Shown here one piece after another: positions 62,953 through 64,000 of a DNA stretch of 64,000 bases. This DNA is from Brumimicrobium aurantiacum. Its GTDB lineage: Bacteria; Bacteroidota; Bacteroidia; Flavobacteriales_D; Crocinitomicaceae. Numbering within the stretch: the first letter of the stretch is position 1; every line of letters begins with the position of its first letter. Where the stretch lies: the NCBI RefSeq assembly GCF_003402975.1, contig NZ_QURB01000002.1, forward strand, positions 62,001-126,000, written 5' to 3'. The notes below the pieces were generated by a model. It made no database searches. It saw only the letters and a list, made by a program, of their open reading frames with translations, and was not told the DNA's origin. A program made the position numbers and the translations under genes.

Positions 62953-63225
62953 TTACCAATAATGTCCTTTCAAAGAAAGAACAATAACCTTATTATCTTC
63001 TTTAATTACTTGGTAAACAATACGGTGTTCTTTGTTGATTCTTCTTGACCAGTAACCAGAAAGCTCATGTTTTAATTGTTCGGGTTTACCAGTTCCAGTG
63101 TAAGGATGCTCAATAATTTCAAGGAGTAAGTGATTTAGTTTTTTAAGGAGAACCTTATCTCCACTTTTTCTATAATATTTAATATCCTTAGTAGCTGTAT
63201 CTGAAATGTCTAATTGATAACTCAT
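62953..63225 (-). CDS. YoeB/Txe-family mRNA interferase toxin
   Basis: 90 residues, the normal size. LDISDTATKDIKYYRKSG opens the RelE-type fold; GKPEQLKHELSGYWSRRINKEHRIVYQV carries the conserved Glu, Arg, His residues, and LSLKGHYW the C-terminal His-Tyr. It cuts mRNA at the ribosome when the antitoxin is lost. It overlaps the antitoxin gene by 4 bases (ATGA). Confidence 0.94.
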   Translation of the reverse strand: MSYQLDISDTATKDIKYYRKSGDKVLLKKLNHLLLEIIEHPYTGTGKPEQLKHELSGYWSRRINKEHRIVYQVIKEDNKVIVLSLKGHYW

Positions 63226-63446
63226 TTTAGTCCTAAAAATGATTCTAAATTATCTTTATTTACAGTGGTATATTTTCCTTCTTGAAATTCTTTCTTACTG
63301 CGCTTTATCTTTTTGACAAAATCAGGATTATAAGATTTATCATTAGTTTCCTCCAATTTCATTTTAAGCGCCTTTACAAAAGCTTTCAAGGCGTTTGCCT
63401 GTTCTTGATTTTCGGTATGTATGATATATGTATTTCCTGCTTCCAT
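63222..63446 (-). CDS. Antitoxin of the YoeB-type module
   Basis: 74 residues, first gene of the pair. It starts MEAGNTYIIHTENQEQANAL and ends with a charged helix (KKIKRSKKEFQEGKYTTV) suited to wrap the toxin; it resembles DUF2683-type antitoxins rather than a classic Phd/YefM. DNA-binding autoregulation is expected for the family but the motif is not clear here. Confidence 0.85.
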   Translation of the reverse strand: MEAGNTYIIHTENQEQANALKAFVKALKMKLEETNDKSYNPDFVKKIKRSKKEFQEGKYTTVNKDNLESFLGLK

Positions 63447-63504
63447 AATCTTCTGTGTTGCAAATATTTGCTTTGTTTTAATTCGTCAATGTTGCATTCT
63501 AAAG

Positions 63505-63512
63505 CAAATATA
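63505..63512 (-). promoter_or_regulatory. Probable -7 box of the toxin-antitoxin operon
   Basis: Minus-strand TATATTTG fits TAnnTTTG; 58 bases to the antitoxin start. No good TTG box at the proper distance. Confidence 0.45.
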
Positions 63513-63624
63513 CGGCAAAAAAAGTGCGCGTAAAAATTTAAAACTAAATGAATAATGTACAGTTGAAAGGAAAAAACGAGCTGCAGAGAGAACAAGCTAT
63601 GCTGCTCCTAAGCTGGTGCACAAT

Positions 63625-63700
63625 CGACAGCTGTACGGATCGGCGAAGCCCAAAGCTGCCGCGAGAATAGGCACAGCCTTCTCGTGGCCTTGGGTTTCCA
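63625..63700. repeat. GC-rich palindromic element, right of the toxin-antitoxin pair
   Basis: Begins with the inverted copy CGACAGCTGTACGGATCG (63625-63642) of the left element and continues with arms AAGCCCAAAGCTGCCGCGAGAA in part mirrored by TTCTCGTGGCCTTGGGTTT. Confidence 0.8.
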
Positions 63701-63727
63701 ATCATAAACCTCACTCAAAAAACCTCA

Positions 63728-63764
63728 AAAAAAAGCGAGAAACAATTACGTTTCTCGCTTTTAT
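63728..63764. terminator. Strong intrinsic terminator
   Basis: GCGAGAAAC and GTTTCTCGC pair across a 6-base loop with A and T runs outside. It fits the minus-strand gene ending at 63908 and could also work on the other strand. Confidence 0.85.
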
Positions 63765-63907
63765 AATTATAATATTCCTTTTTATGTAGTTTGAGATAGA
63801 AAGTTCGTTAGCAAGGCGTTCGTATTTTTTTAAGTTAAGGAGTTGACAATTGTCAATGACTGCTTTAAAAAATATGTGCAACGCCGATAACGGGTTTTAT
63901 ATCCAAT

Positions 63908-64000
63908 CTACAAGTGTATAACTTCATCATACGCCGCAGCCGCTGCTTCCATAACAGCTTCTGACATTGTTGGGTGAGGGTGAACAGTTTTGATTAACTC
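63908..64000 (-). CDS. lpdA: Dihydrolipoyl dehydrogenase (C-terminal end)
   Basis: Only the last 30 residues are inside the window; the gene continues off the right edge. The segment KTVHPHPTMSEAVMEAA holds the conserved catalytic His-Pro and the typical dimer-interface end of E3 enzymes. It would serve the pyruvate or 2-oxoglutarate dehydrogenase complex. Confidence 0.88.
   Translation of the reverse strand, partial: ELIKTVHPHPTMSEAVMEAAAAAYDEVIHL

Larger units (their letters stand above)
63447..63907. other. Gap with antitoxin promoter, GC-rich element and terminator
   Basis: A -7 box on the minus strand (TATATTTG, 63512-63505) lies upstream of the antitoxin, with CAAATATTTG nearby as a possible operator. 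Next come a GC-rich palindrome (about 63625-63700) and a terminator (63728-63764). No gene is seen in the rest. Confidence 0.65.

Noticed and set aside
1-64000. CRISPR arrays, tRNA and rRNA genes, prophage or integrase genes
   Set aside because: No regularly spaced repeats, no cloverleaf-like or rRNA-like sequence, and no integrase or transposase reading frame could be found by reading.

Overview
The window looks like a chromosomal stretch of an AT-rich Bacteroidetes (Flavobacteriales). It has several proteins with type IX secretion (T9SS) sorting domains, promoters of the Bacteroidetes TTG-N19..21-TAnnTTTG type, a flexirubin/aryl-polyene type pigment cluster, glutamine synthetase III, and RHS remnants with the wording typical of this phylum. 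A Fluviicola/Crocinitomicaceae-like organism is a guess from gene flavour only. No rRNA, tRNA or CRISPR array was found.

Layout. (1) 1-13.85 kb: flexirubin-type pigment cluster as two divergent operons firing from a 78-bp gap with one good promoter on each strand. The plus operon makes and extends the aryl starter: tyrosine ammonia-lyase, FabG-type reductase, ketosynthase, ACP, LpxL-type acyltransferase and a carotenoid-desaturase-like oxidoreductase. The minus operon holds a halogenase-like flavoprotein, a hot-dog dehydratase, a small secreted protein, a GT2-DUF2062 glycosyltransferase, an MMPL exporter fused to a PlsC acyltransferase, and the start of another FAD oxidoreductase. The rest of the cluster, including any resorcinol-forming enzymes, must lie left of the window. 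(2) 13.85-19.7 kb: an outer-membrane barrel, a methyltransferase, a di-haem peroxidase lipoprotein, a repeat-rich gap, and a three-gene unit (small acidic protein, ABC ATPase, BrkB/YihY membrane protein). (3) 19.7-30.8 kb: a defence-type island. It carries a single-chain restriction-modification enzyme (type IIG-like), a 1409-residue NACHT NTPase (bacterial NLR-like), an 88-residue partner-sized ORF, and a TcmP/Gp37-Gp68 three-Cys module. The island is bracketed by ~93-bp direct repeats, and the TcmP module is itself bracketed by 38-bp direct repeats. A phylum-typical GC-rich repeat is inserted in frame inside the restriction enzyme gene.

(4) 31-55.5 kb: housekeeping core: RluA-type pseudouridine synthase, a vWA T9SS protein, serA-serC, ribosomal protein THX, TrmH, HU, fmt with a MATE transporter, a large T9SS protein, an RsuA-type pseudouridine synthase, a PaaG/PaaH-like pair, an ECF sigma factor with a membrane TPR protein, Dps, rpe, an L,D-transpeptidase, a rhomboid protease, a class IV aminotransferase, an FMN reductase and glutamine synthetase III with a structured leader.

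(5) 55.6-64 kb: an accessory patch of T9SS-secreted proteins (a nuclease-like EEP protein and an 882-residue type B sorted adhesin-like protein) interleaved with decayed RHS/polymorphic-toxin pieces. These are an RHS core with an in-frame TAG, an orphan C-terminal domain with a lipoprotein behind it, a broken lipoprotein, and a metzincin-type protease tip without a start. A YoeB-type toxin-antitoxin pair follows, framed by inverted copies of an 18-bp sequence. The window ends in the 3' end of dihydrolipoyl dehydrogenase.

The best candidates for something new are the NACHT gene with its 88-residue neighbour, the repeat-bounded TcmP cassette, and the in-frame repeat in the restriction gene.
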